Part shown: positions 1 to 7,153 of the stretch, piece by piece | How the letters are laid out: every line of letters begins with the position of its first letter | How positions within the stretch are numbered: position 1 is the first letter of the stretch | Assembly (NCBI GenBank): GCA_964418325.1 | Contig: CAYQLC010000032.1 | Span: 1 to 11,248 of the forward strand | Direction of reading: 5' to 3' | DNA length: 11,248 bases | DNA from: IMCC26077 sp964418325 | GTDB lineage: Bacteria > Actinomycetota > Actinomycetes > Nanopelagicales > Nanopelagicaceae | Made by a program: the position numbers and the translations under genes | Notes under the pieces: model-generated | The model's database searches: none | What the model was told of the DNA's origin: nothing | Seen by the model: only the letters and a program-made list of their open reading frames with translations

Positions 1-332
1 GTGTGCGAGCAGGCAAGCATCAAATGTGACGCTGGAATTCCCAGCACTTTCAATACTGCTGTCCGTATCTCTAACCCTTCGCGCCCGGCAAGATCACCGA
101 GTGAGGCAGCATCAATACCAACTAAAAGCGCTGGCATTTTTCTGGCGCTGTCTGCAATGGCCATGGCTGTTACCAATAAGGATTTGTGGGTGCCTTCAGA
201 TTTATCATGATGCGAAGCGCCCCACATCCGCCCGTAGATACCAAAGGGCGGAGTGATGTCCCGTCGTGCGAATCCGATGTGAGCCCTGCCTTCGAAGGGG
301 TCAACGCAAAGCGTTGGCGCCTCCTGGCTCAT
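1..332 (-). CDS. Neutral/alkaline ceramidase-like protein, N-terminal part (cut by left window edge)
   Basis: An open minus-strand frame starts at ATG 332 and runs off the window after 110 codons without a stop. A GAGAGG ribosome-binding sequence lies about 9 bases upstream, and the start is 17 bases after the P450 stop, so the two are probably co-transcribed. The protein has the N-terminal signature of the neutral/alkaline non-lysosomal ceramidase family: GFARRDITPP at residues 20-29, then RMWGA, then EGTHKSLLVTAMAI around 51-64. It is cut at LACSHT, just where the family usually has its first zinc-binding histidine (a THTHSGP-type motif). No signal peptide is visible. Many bacterial members of this family are uncharacterised hydrolase-like proteins next to sugar catabolism genes rather than true ceramidases, so the substrate (amide, ester or other) is open. 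Family call fairly firm; function unknown. Confidence 0.8.
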   Translation of the reverse strand, partial: MSQEAPTLCVDPFEGRAHIGFARRDITPPFGIYGRMWGASHHDKSEGTHKSLLVTAMAIADSARKMPALLVGIDAASLGDLAGREGLEIRTAVLKVLGIPASHLMLACSH

Positions 333-349
333 TTGGTCAACCTCTCTTG

Positions 350-1600
350 TTACCTTCGTGCCAAATTCTTACTACTTGATAACCATAGTTGAAGTGGTTT
401 CCGAACAGCCAACAATTCCGGAAATGTCGGCCGTGGTTCGTGAAGAGCAAATGATGGCAAGCGTTCGAGAAGTTGGCGAAGTGCGATTTTTGCCTCTAGC
501 CGAGCAAGTGGTGCGCCGATGCAAAAGTGGATGCCATGCCCAAAACTGACATTTGCACCATCCTTTCGTGTTACATCAAAAATGTCAGGAGCACTGAATT
601 TTCGGGGGTCACGATTGGCGGCGCCAATCATAAAGTGGACGTAATCACCCTTCTTTACCTCTTGCCCGAGAATCTCAAGATCCACCGAGGCTACCCGGCT
701 CTGCTTCTGAATTGAGGAGTCAAAGCGGAGAGTTTCCTCAACTGCAGCCGGGATTAGTTCGAAATTTGAGCGAAGCATTTCTTCTTGTTCTGGGTTGTTA
801 ATCATCGCCAGGACCATGTTGCCAATCAGTCCTTCTGTTGTCTCAAAGCCTGCAAAAAAGAGCTGGATTGTCAGTCCGACAATCTCTTTATCGGCAAGCG
901 AGTCCCCACTCTCATCTTTTGGAGCATTTAAAATTTTGCTTAAGAGGCCATCATTTGGGTTACGTCGAAGTTCAACAAAAAGCTCCATTAAGTATTCTTC
1001 TGCTTCTCGAGCAACATCTTCTGCATGCCTTGCCTGATCTGTTGTGATTCGAGCAGATGCCGTGAAACCAGCCACACCATCTGACCAGCGTTTGAGATCC
1101 CATTGCTTTTCCAGAGGAATTCCCAACAATTCGCAGATGACTATGGCAGGAAGTTGGAATGAGAAATCATCGACTAGATTAAAGACTTCTTTGGATAATG
1201 CCTTATCCAACAAGTCAGCGACAATCTCCTCGATTTTTGATTCAAATGTCGCGATGCTCCGTGGTGTGAAGGATTTACTGATTAACCTTCGTAATCGGGT
1301 GTGATCAGGTGGATCTTTGAAAACTATCCAATTACTTAGATTGGTAAGAATATGTGGCAGAGTCATGAGTTGGTCCGGCGAGAGGTGCGATGAAGCTTTG
1401 GTCATTCGCTCGCTTTGATTAAAGACATCATCACCATCAAGGCCTTTTTCTACCTCATCAAAAGGGGTCACAATCCAAGCCCGCGCGATATCGCTCCAAA
1501 AAATTGGTGATTCTTCATGCAACTTTCGATAGATGGGATAAGGGTTGACAAAATAGTCACCGACAAGGAATTGTGAAATGCCTGTCTGATGTATAGCCAT
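350..1600 (-). CDS. Cytochrome P450 (soluble bacterial type)
   Basis: Complete 416-residue P450, the normal length for soluble bacterial enzymes, with no membrane anchor. All hallmarks are visible: C-helix HTRLR (100-104) for heme propionate contact, I-helix AGFETT (250-255) with the E253/T254 acid-alcohol pair for oxygen activation, K-helix ExxR (E289-R292), and the heme loop FGHGIHFCIG (353-362) with Cys360 as the axial thiolate. It should insert one oxygen atom into a hydrophobic or cyclic substrate using electrons from a ferredoxin. No ferredoxin or reductase is encoded nearby, so electrons must come from elsewhere in the genome. ATG 1600 has an AAGGA ribosome-binding sequence 6-7 bases upstream. 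It is divergent from the transporter gene and followed after 17 bases by the ceramidase-like gene. The substrate cannot be assigned; I do not recognise the CYP family number. Confidence 0.96.
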   Translation of the reverse strand: MAIHQTGISQFLVGDYFVNPYPIYRKLHEESPIFWSDIARAWIVTPFDEVEKGLDGDDVFNQSERMTKASSHLSPDQLMTLPHILTNLSNWIVFKDPPDHTRLRRLISKSFTPRSIATFESKIEEIVADLLDKALSKEVFNLVDDFSFQLPAIVICELLGIPLEKQWDLKRWSDGVAGFTASARITTDQARHAEDVAREAEEYLMELFVELRRNPNDGLLSKILNAPKDESGDSLADKEIVGLTIQLFFAGFETTEGLIGNMVLAMINNPEQEEMLRSNFELIPAAVEETLRFDSSIQKQSRVASVDLEILGQEVKKGDYVHFMIGAANRDPRKFSAPDIFDVTRKDGANVSFGHGIHFCIGAPLARLEAKIALRQLLERLPSFALHEPRPTFPELLAVRKPLQLWLSSSKNLARR

Positions 1601-1664
1601 TTTGTTCCTTCGGGTTGGGTGTAAAGTCAGAATAACTGTTTGTTAGGAAAAAGGAAATAACCGG
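1601..1664. promoter_or_regulatory. Divergent promoter region between P450 and transporter genes
   Basis: Both genes must be transcribed outward from this 64-base gap. On the minus strand TATTCT (1634-1629) is a reasonable -10 for the P450, giving a leader of about 20 bases with the AAGGA site; its -35 is poor. On the plus strand TAAAGT (1622-1627) fits TAnnnT but also lacks a good -35. An inverted repeat, TAAC-5 bases-GTTA (1633-1645), overlaps the minus-strand -10 and could bind a regulator, though 4-base arms arise by chance. The AAGGA upstream of 1665 is the transporter's ribosome-binding site. Confidence 0.45.
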
Positions 1665-2495
1665 ATGTTCATTCTTTTTGCATCATGTGCCGCACTCGCA
1701 TTTGCATTCGGTACTTTTTTTACCAAGGGGGTAACGCTACGGATTTCTATTTTCAGAGCAATCGGCCCGCTCTTCCTGCTCAACGCGGTATTTGCAATCC
1801 CGTTTATCGGAACAGGGCCATCATGGAAATTAATCACAGGTCCGGTCCCATATCTCCATCTCATTGCCGCCCTCTCAAGCGCAGTTGTGGCCTACATTCT
1901 CTTCTCAATGGTGGCCAAGAGCACGGCATCTGTAAGTTCAGTTGCGCCAGCGATGGCGCCGGCCGTGGTACTTCTTCTCTCGCCTCTCTTCCTGAGCACA
2001 GCGATAACTATTACTCAAATTTTCCTGGTGATTTTCTTAATGGCAATCACGTTATACCCACTGCGCAATTCCATTTCCGGAATCAACTCCTCGAAGACTA
2101 TTGCCTTCATGGTGATAGCGGCATTAGGAAATGGCGCGGTGACTATCATCGCTAAGTTGCTGGCGGATGAGGACGTTGGCATGCCGGAGACTTTCGTTAC
2201 GCGCCAGGTTATTGCTGGGCTTGCATTTACCATTCTCTTTCCACCGATTGGTTTAAAGTTTCGTGACTTCTACGAACTAGTACGACGATCTTTTTTTATG
2301 GCTATTGGATGGATGACGTCAATCACTGCGATACAAACAGGCAGCCCATTGGTCGTTCAGACTTTTCTTGCGACAATTCCAATCATCGTCATTCTGATTG
2401 AAACTGCTGCTTACCGTAAACGCCCCGAACGCGCTGTCATCATTAGCGCAGTGCTTACTGCGTTTGGAATAGCTGCTCTGACTCTGACCGTCTAG
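1665..2495 (+). CDS. DMT-superfamily (EamA-like) membrane transporter
   Basis: A 276-residue, very hydrophobic protein with about ten predicted membrane helices (approx. 2-20, 28-50, 61-81, 92-112, 114-133, 146-164, 180-197, 208-224, 226-248, 256-275), split into two five-helix halves as in drug/metabolite transporters of the EamA family. It begins directly in the first helix, with no cleavable signal. A basic YRKRPER segment (250-256) before the last helix fits the positive-inside rule. Family members move amino acids, metabolites, sugars or toxic intermediates across the cytoplasmic membrane; substrate and direction cannot be told here. Start ATG 1665 has AAGGA upstream. Being divergent from the P450, it may export or import the substrate or product of this locus. 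The half-to-half similarity is weak, so a distant relative such as an RhaT-like carrier is possible. Confidence 0.78.
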   Translation: MFILFASCAALAFAFGTFFTKGVTLRISIFRAIGPLFLLNAVFAIPFIGTGPSWKLITGPVPYLHLIAALSSAVVAYILFSMVAKSTASVSSVAPAMAPAVVLLLSPLFLSTAITITQIFLVIFLMAITLYPLRNSISGINSSKTIAFMVIAALGNGAVTIIAKLLADEDVGMPETFVTRQVIAGLAFTILFPPIGLKFRDFYELVRRSFFMAIGWMTSITAIQTGSPLVVQTFLATIPIIVILIETAAYRKRPERAVIISAVLTAFGIAALTLTV

Positions 2496-2503
2496 GACTT
2501 CAC

Positions 2504-3268
2504 TTAGTACATCAACTGGCCACCAGAGACATTTACTACAGTCCCTGTGACGTAACTTGATGCCTCTGAGGCAAGAAAGAGAACTGGACCGACCATCTCT
2601 TCAGGAGTCGCTAAACGTCCCATGGGAATCATGCTTACGAACGAAGCCAACGCCTCTGGCGTTTGGTTACCCGTCATCATCAACGTATCAACACCACCCG
2701 GCGCAACCGAATTGACTCGAACGCCATCTGGTGCGAATGAACGAGCAAGTCCTTTTGTCATCGATACCACGCCACCTTTGCTACCGGCGTAAACAACTGA
2801 GCCACCAAAGCCGCCAGTCCACCAGCCTTGTGATGAGAAATTGATGATTGAGCCTTTGGTGCCATGTTTCTTGAAGTGATCTCGAGCAGAGCGATTGAGG
2901 AAGAAGGTTGCCTTCATATTCACATCTATTTGTAGATCCCAATCCTCTTCTGTAACGTCATCAACAGTCGAGCGACGTCGCAAAACTGCTGCACAATGAG
3001 TCAACGCGACCAACTTCCCTAATTCTGCCGCTTTATCAAAGAGCTTGGCATGACCGGCAAGATCAGAGAGATCACATGGATAAATCTGATGTCCACTTCC
3101 CGCAAGTGTTTTGAGCGTCTGATCCAAGGGTGCAGAGGGAATATCGACTAAAAGAACCTTAGAACCTGCTTCCGCGAAACCACGCGCCACCGCGCTACCT
3201 ATTCCTCCGGCTGCGCCGGTGACAACTACTGCATTTCCGACAAGACCTGCGTCGTTTCGCCAACTCAT
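2504..3268 (-). CDS. SDR-family NAD(P)-dependent oxidoreductase (SDR 1)
   Basis: Classical short-chain dehydrogenase of 254 residues. Rossmann motif TGAAGGIG at 17-24, aspartate at the end of the second strand (VLLVD, D42) suggesting NAD rather than NADP, catalytic Asn117, Ser146, Tyr160 and Lys164 (YAGSK), and the C-terminal SGG of the family. It should interconvert an alcohol and a ketone in the cytoplasm. Two oddities: the usual NNAG motif is HCAA (91-94), and a glycine/tryptophan-rich stretch (GWWTGGFGG, 148-156) lies between catalytic Ser and Tyr. I place the start at ATG 3268, which has AAAGGAG six bases upstream; the longer TTG start at 3274 would sit on top of that site. It is convergent with the transporter gene (8-base gap) and divergent from the KduD-like gene. 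Substrate unknown. Confidence 0.92.
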   Translation of the reverse strand: MSWRNDAGLVGNAVVVTGAAGGIGSAVARGFAEAGSKVLLVDIPSAPLDQTLKTLAGSGHQIYPCDLSDLAGHAKLFDKAAELGKLVALTHCAAVLRRRSTVDDVTEEDWDLQIDVNMKATFFLNRSARDHFKKHGTKGSIINFSSQGWWTGGFGGSVVYAGSKGGVVSMTKGLARSFAPDGVRVNSVAPGGVDTLMMTGNQTPEALASFVSMIPMGRLATPEEMVGPVLFLASEASSYVTGTVVNVSGGQLMY

Positions 3269-3274
3269 CTGCAA

Positions 3275-3281
3275 CTCCTTT
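3275..3281 (-). promoter_or_regulatory. Ribosome-binding site that fixes the SDR 1 start
   Basis: On the minus strand AAAGGAG lies six bases before ATG 3268. The in-frame TTG at 3274 directly abuts it and so cannot use it, which makes ATG 3268 the preferred start. Confidence 0.85.
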
Positions 3282-3336
3282 GTCGCTTCGGTTTCGCTCT
3301 AGCTCCCGCAACTCGCTCGGTGGTGCTCTGCGGGTC

Positions 3337-3357
3337 AATATCGTGAATGTAGATATT
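3337..3357. promoter_or_regulatory. Candidate operator palindrome over the SDR 1 promoter
   Basis: AATATC (3337-3342) and GATATT (3352-3357) are perfect 6-base inverted arms separated by 9 bases. The palindrome overlaps the -10 of the SDR 1 promoter and spans its predicted start site, the normal position for a repressor. Being A/T-rich it could be chance, and it does not share the sequence of the palindrome beside the LacI gene. Confidence 0.4.
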
Positions 3358-3381
3358 AAGCAGGCGCTAGGCAATACTCAA
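3353..3381 (-). promoter_or_regulatory. Sigma-70-type promoter for SDR 1
   Basis: Read on the minus strand, TTGAGT (3381-3376) and TAATAT (3358-3353) form a -35/-10 pair with exactly 17 bases between them. Predicted start of transcription is near 3346, giving a leader of about 78 bases before ATG 3268. The match to the vegetative consensus is good by eye; it has not been scored. Confidence 0.6.
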
Positions 3382-3403
3382 CCCCTGAGAGATGGAGCAC
3401 TTG

Positions 3404-4171
3404 ATGGTAAACGGCGGGAAACAATTCGATATTTCTGGAAAACGGGTAGTCATCACTGGTGGCACCGGTGGAATCGGCGCTGGACTGGTTACAGGATTCT
3501 TGGATGCTGGCGCCAAAATAGTTGTCAGCGCTCGAAGCGCAGAGTCACTTAAGGCATCTAGCGCGAAGTTTGGTGACAATTCAAACATCACCTTCCTCGA
3601 GGCAAATCTCATGTCTGATTCATCGATCACCGATTTTATCGCTCTGGCAAATGAGAAATTAGGCGGTATCGATGTATTGATTCAGGCTCATGGAAATGTA
3701 TTCCCGGGTCCAGCGAAAGATATGTCTCTAGATACCTGGCATGAACAATTACAGGTCAACCTCACTGCAACTTTTCGATTAGCACAAGCCGTTGCTCCAC
3801 AAATGCTCGAACGTAAGCGTGGCAAAATCATCAATATTGCGTCGATGTTGACGTTTCAAGGTGGCCTCAATGCTTCAGGTTATGCAGCAGCCAAAGGAGG
3901 TGTTGGACAGCTGACAAAGGCGCTCTCCAATGAATGGGCGCCTCATGGGGTCAATGTGAATGCGATTGCTCCTGGATATATAAAAACCAAGTTGAATAAA
4001 CATATTTGGACTGACCCAGTTCGACATGATCAAGTTTTAGCTCGATTAACAAGTGGCCGCTGGGGAGAACCGGAAGACCTTGTCGGACCAGCGCTCTTTC
4101 TTGCCTCTCCAGCTTCAGATTATTTGCATGGAGTGATTCTTCCAGTTGATGGCGGATGGCTCTCTCGATGA
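3404..4171 (+). CDS. SDR oxidoreductase of the KduD / gluconate 5-dehydrogenase type (SDR 2)
   Basis: 255-residue short-chain dehydrogenase. From ATG 3404: TGGTGGIG at 18-25, Asn119, Ser147, Tyr160 and Lys164. The C-terminal half carries the run typical of 2-deoxy-gluconate/2-keto-3-deoxygluconate dehydrogenases (KduD) and gluconate 5-dehydrogenases: INIASMLTFQGG, NEWAPHGVNVNAIAPGYIKT, GRWGEPEDLVGPALFLASPASDY and a terminal DGGW. Such enzymes oxidise or reduce a hydroxyl on a sugar acid, which is the best clue that this locus handles sugar-acid-like compounds. Ser-Ala-Arg after the second strand (about 42-44) leaves room for NADP. GGAG at 3394-3397 lies six bases before ATG 3404; the upstream in-frame ATG 3392 has only a poorly spaced site. 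Its stop overlaps the next start by four bases (ATGA), so the two are coupled. The precise substrate is not certain; no kduI is present. Confidence 0.9.
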   Translation: MVNGGKQFDISGKRVVITGGTGGIGAGLVTGFLDAGAKIVVSARSAESLKASSAKFGDNSNITFLEANLMSDSSITDFIALANEKLGGIDVLIQAHGNVFPGPAKDMSLDTWHEQLQVNLTATFRLAQAVAPQMLERKRGKIINIASMLTFQGGLNASGYAAAKGGVGQLTKALSNEWAPHGVNVNAIAPGYIKTKLNKHIWTDPVRHDQVLARLTSGRWGEPEDLVGPALFLASPASDYLHGVILPVDGGWLSR

Positions 4172-5031
4172 GACTTGGTCTTGATAGTTACAGCTTCCAT
4201 CGTTTCTACGGTGAAACGACAGCTTGGGAGCAACTTCCTGATACCAGGTGGACGCTCACTAACTTTCTCGATTTTTGCGCTCAAGAACAGATCAAAATTG
4301 CCTCAATTCAGACCGCCTATTTACCAAGTAATGATGAAGTTGTTCGGGAGATAACCCGATGGAAATCAGAGGATGCAGAGCGCGAAGTGGTATTCACTTG
4401 GGGCCATCCCAATGGGTATGACGGAGGTCGAAATCTTCAGGCGCACCAAAGTGTGCTCCATTACCTCGAGCTCGCTGCCCAAGTCGGGGCAACTCAAATG
4501 CGAATCGTGCTTGGCAATCAAAAGAACTTTGCCGACCCTATTGCCCAACGTGCACAGCTCCTGCGGCCCTATCTCATTGAGGCTGCGACTCAAGCAGCAA
4601 AACTTGGCATTCGCCTCTCTATCGAGAACCACGCTGATTTTCCAGTAATGCGTCTGGTGGAATTGATCGATTCCATTGGAATTCCAGCTCTTGGCCTCTG
4701 TTTAGATACTGGCAATGCACGTCGAGTCGGCGATGACCAATTGCAACTCTTACGAACACTTGATCTCAGTCGAGTTTTTATGATCCAACTGAAGGAGACG
4801 CTCTGCCTGCCTGGTCATGAAGCGCCCACTGGTTGGTGGCCGACGGTCTTCTACGGCCAGGGCGATACCCACGCCGATCTGTGTCTAGCCATCTTGCGTG
4901 AGCGTGAATTTGCAGACCCTATAGTCATCGAGTTATCAAATCTCAATACTGGTTTAGACGAGATGACTGTGGCAAGGCAAGCAATAGCATTTACCCGGAA
5001 CGAATTGGGGGCCCATAACAATGTCACTTGA
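4168..5031 (+). CDS. Sugar phosphate isomerase/epimerase-like TIM-barrel protein (AP endonuclease 2 family)
   Basis: 287-residue protein of the xylose-isomerase-like TIM-barrel family. Likely metal ligands follow the family order at the ends of barrel strands: E153 in SIENH, D180 in CLDTGN (N183 where many have His), Q207/K209 in IQLKE, and E255 in VIELSN. It starts with the family's usual MRLGLDSYSF. Members isomerise or epimerise keto-sugars, inositol derivatives or sugar acids, or cleave related compounds, with Mn, Mg or Co. I chose ATG 4168 because it gives the typical N-terminus and a four-base ATGA overlap with the KduD-like gene; ATG 4156, also in frame, would make a 16-base overlap. 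Its 3' end overlaps the next SDR gene by 11 bases, so all three belong to one transcript and probably one pathway. Exact reaction unknown. Confidence 0.85.
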   Translation: MRLGLDSYSFHRFYGETTAWEQLPDTRWTLTNFLDFCAQEQIKIASIQTAYLPSNDEVVREITRWKSEDAEREVVFTWGHPNGYDGGRNLQAHQSVLHYLELAAQVGATQMRIVLGNQKNFADPIAQRAQLLRPYLIEAATQAAKLGIRLSIENHADFPVMRLVELIDSIGIPALGLCLDTGNARRVGDDQLQLLRTLDLSRVFMIQLKETLCLPGHEAPTGWWPTVFYGQGDTHADLCLAILREREFADPIVIELSNLNTGLDEMTVARQAIAFTRNELGAHNNVT

Positions 5032-5758
5032 AGGCAAACTAGCAATAATTACCGGCGCATCAAGTGGAATCTGTCGTGCTCTAGCCGAACGTCTTCGCGA
5101 TTCGGGAATGCGGGTCATCGGTGTCGATCTCAATGAGAGCGCATTAAAGGCGATCACCGGCATCGAACATCTAGTGGTAGACCTTTCCAATGATGAGGGG
5201 CGTGCCAAAGTTGTCAATGTTGCCAGAGGAGCACATGCGCTAATCAATGGTGCCGCACTGATTCGATTGAAGAAGATAGAAGATTTCACCACCCAGGATA
5301 TTCGTGACATCTATGCAGTAAACGTCGAAGCGCCCTGGTATCTAATGAGCAAATTGAGCTCCGTGATGGTTGATGGAGGATCAATCGTAAATCTCTCTTC
5401 AGTTTCAGCTCGATTGACGGTCACGCCTGAAACAGCCATTTACGCTTCATCAAAGAGTGCGCTCTTAGCGATGACTCGTTCTTGGGCACACGTATTGGCG
5501 CCGCGAAACATCAATGTAAATGCGGTGCTGCCAGGCATCACTGATACTCCGATGCAGGAACATGTCCTGCATCGCCTTTCTGAACTTCGCGGCACTCCTT
5601 ATGCAGAGATGGAAGCTACTCGACTGGACAGCATTCCCATGAAACGCGCCGCATCTCCAGAGGAGATCGCAGCCTTCATCCACTTTCTAATCACTGATGA
5701 CGCCAAGTACATCACCGGACAAGCCCTTAGCCAAGATGGTGGGAGCGTAATGTTTTAA
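5021..5758 (+). CDS. SDR-family oxidoreductase with an altered cofactor loop (SDR 3)
   Basis: 245-residue short-chain dehydrogenase, third in the overlapping rightward operon. Catalytic Asn101, Ser127, Tyr141 and Lys145 (YASSK) are all present, D36 at the end of the second strand points to NAD, and the C-terminal QDGG closure is normal. The glycine-rich loop is TGASSGIC (11-18): the last glycine of TGxxxGxG is cysteine (codon TGT where one base change would give GGT). The NNAG motif is INGAA. A shortened region between residues 40 and 75 accounts for the small size. ATG 5021 has GGGGG about nine bases upstream inside the end of the previous gene. The stop shares TTAA with the oppositely oriented VOC gene. 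Probably an alcohol dehydrogenase on a pathway intermediate; the loop change may lower or retune NAD binding but the gene is otherwise intact. Confidence 0.9.
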   Translation: MSLEGKLAIITGASSGICRALAERLRDSGMRVIGVDLNESALKAITGIEHLVVDLSNDEGRAKVVNVARGAHALINGAALIRLKKIEDFTTQDIRDIYAVNVEAPWYLMSKLSSVMVDGGSIVNLSSVSARLTVTPETAIYASSKSALLAMTRSWAHVLAPRNINVNAVLPGITDTPMQEHVLHRLSELRGTPYAEMEATRLDSIPMKRAASPEEIAAFIHFLITDDAKYITGQALSQDGGSVMF

Positions 5759-6210
5759 CGCTTGGCTGGCTTTTGGAAGAGCTCAACGAAGTAACCGTCG
5801 GGATCAATTAAATACACGACCTTCGCTCCGGTATTTGGCCCAGCGACGATATCTACCGCCGCTGCGCTTCGTGAGGAATATCCCAAACTATGCATGCGGG
5901 CGAGTATCAAATCCACATCATCAACATAAAGACAGAGATGTCCACCGCCAAAGTCACAAGGACGCGCTGAAGCTGAATGCCGCTCTACTCCTCGATACTC
6001 CAAAAGTTCGATAAATCCTGAATTGGGGATACGTAAATACACGATGCGAACCTCAGTAGGGGAAAGTGCAACAACCGAACGGAGATAATCTGCACTATTA
6101 ATGACGTCGAATTCAACCTCTAACTCAAGACCATCACGATAGAACTTGAGCGAAGTTTCCATATCCTTGACGGTGATTCCACCATGGAAAAAACCAGTTA
6201 TATGAGTCAT
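5755..6210 (-). CDS. VOC-family metalloprotein (glyoxalase/methylmalonyl-CoA-epimerase-like)
   Basis: 151-residue vicinal-oxygen-chelate protein made of two beta-alpha-beta-beta-beta modules. The four expected metal ligands are in place: H9 (FFHGGITV), E68 (FIELLEY), H91 (GGGHLCLYV) and E143 (GYFVELFQ), matching the spacing in glyoxalase I and methylmalonyl-CoA epimerase. It should bind a divalent metal and catalyse an isomerisation, epimerisation or C-C bond reaction on a substrate with adjacent oxygens. Last gene of the leftward LacI operon; its ATG 6210 overlaps the stop of the hydrolase by four bases (ATGA), so translation is coupled. The end overlaps SDR 3 on the other strand. Reaction type not decidable; extradiol dioxygenase is less likely because those proteins are usually about twice as long. 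Confidence 0.88.
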   Translation of the reverse strand: MTHITGFFHGGITVKDMETSLKFYRDGLELEVEFDVINSADYLRSVVALSPTEVRIVYLRIPNSGFIELLEYRGVERHSASARPCDFGGGHLCLYVDDVDLILARMHSLGYSSRSAAAVDIVAGPNTGAKVVYLIDPDGYFVELFQKPAKR

Positions 6211-7151
6211 GAGTTCCTCGGATTAATGAATTCGCGGATGTTGTCAGCAATATCTTGCATCGCCTCTCGAGCTTCTGGCAAGAATCCTTGCATAAGGGCA
6301 AAACCATGGATTAATGAGTCATATCTTTTGAGCACACTTTTCACCCCTGCATCGTGGAGTCGTTGCGCAAAAATCTCGCCCTCATCGCGAAGTGGGTCGA
6401 GTTCAGCAGTTAACGTAAAAGTGGGCGGGAGATTTGAAAGATTTTCAGCTGCCATCGGTCGAAAGTATGGATTGGCCAAATCATCCGTGGTTGCCATGTA
6501 CTGATCCCAATACCACTTCATGCCCTGCGTTGTTAGTGAATATCCGACAGCATTTTCAATCATGGAGGGATATTCGAAGTTGTAATCGACTGCAGGATAA
6601 ATCAAAATCTGGAAAGCGATTTTCGGTCCTTTGACATCGCGCGCCTTTAGCGCCACTGCAGCTGCAAGGTTGCCACCAGCGCTATCACCAGCAACACCTA
6701 TCTCGTCAACATTTATATTTAATGCTTGGGCATTTGCCACCACCCATTCCAAGGTTGAATAGCAATCATCAAATGGAATCGGAAATTTATGTTCTGGGGC
6801 CTTTTGGTAATTGACTGCAATGACAACCGCTCGGGCATCGTATGCAATCTGTTGATGCTGCACACCATTAATCTCAATATTTCCAGCCACCCAGCCGCCA
6901 CCATGAAAAAAGACAACAGCCGGAAATGGTCCAATTCCCTCAGGTGTATAAATTTTTATGGGCAACTCTGCAGTTGGACCTGAGATGTATCGATAGTCAA
7001 TTTTTGCTACGGCATCCGCAACTCCAAGATATTCAGGTTGCCATTTTGCACTCGCGCTAGCGCGCACCTCTGCTGGAGTCGACTCCCATTGCGGCTTCGC
7101 TGGGTTCTTAGCCAACATATCTTGGAAATCTTTGATTATCGGATGCAACAT
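6207..7151 (-). CDS. Alpha/beta hydrolase, hormone-sensitive-lipase family esterase
   Basis: 314-residue carboxylesterase of the HSL (bacterial family IV) group. Oxyanion-hole motif HGGGW at 83-87, nucleophile elbow GDSAGG (155-160) with Ser157, Asp252 in ELDPLRDEGE and His282 in LIHGF. Ser-Asp and Asp-His spacings (95 and 30) equal those of well-studied thermophilic family members. An N-terminal helical cap of about 55 residues is present, with no signal peptide, so the enzyme is cytoplasmic and would split short esters after uptake. ATG 7151 follows the MmgE stop by two bases with GGGGAG five bases ahead, and its own stop overlaps the VOC start. In this operon it likely frees an acid or alcohol, or opens a lactone, for the enzymes next to it. 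True substrate unknown. Confidence 0.94.
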   Translation of the reverse strand: MLHPIIKDFQDMLAKNPAKPQWESTPAEVRASASAKWQPEYLGVADAVAKIDYRYISGPTAELPIKIYTPEGIGPFPAVVFFHGGGWVAGNIEINGVQHQQIAYDARAVVIAVNYQKAPEHKFPIPFDDCYSTLEWVVANAQALNINVDEIGVAGDSAGGNLAAAVALKARDVKGPKIAFQILIYPAVDYNFEYPSMIENAVGYSLTTQGMKWYWDQYMATTDDLANPYFRPMAAENLSNLPPTFTLTAELDPLRDEGEIFAQRLHDAGVKSVLKRYDSLIHGFALMQGFLPEAREAMQDIADNIREFINPRNS

Positions 7152-7153
7152 CG

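Noticed and set aside
1685..2155. A 156-codon plus-strand frame overlapping the transporter gene
   Set aside because: It lies wholly inside the transporter in another frame, has no recognisable motif and a rather polar, cysteine-rich composition; the hydrophobic frame is clearly the gene.
2496..2503. Possible terminator between the convergent transporter and SDR 1 genes
   Set aside because: The gap is eight bases with no inverted repeat or U-tract.
3269..3274. TTG start at 3274 for SDR 1 giving a protein two residues longer
   Set aside because: The TTG directly abuts the AAAGGAG ribosome-binding site; ATG 3268 is spaced correctly.
4954..5310. A 118-codon minus-strand frame across the isomerase/SDR 3 junction
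   Set aside because: Antisense to two well-supported genes, with serine/arginine-rich content typical of antisense frames.
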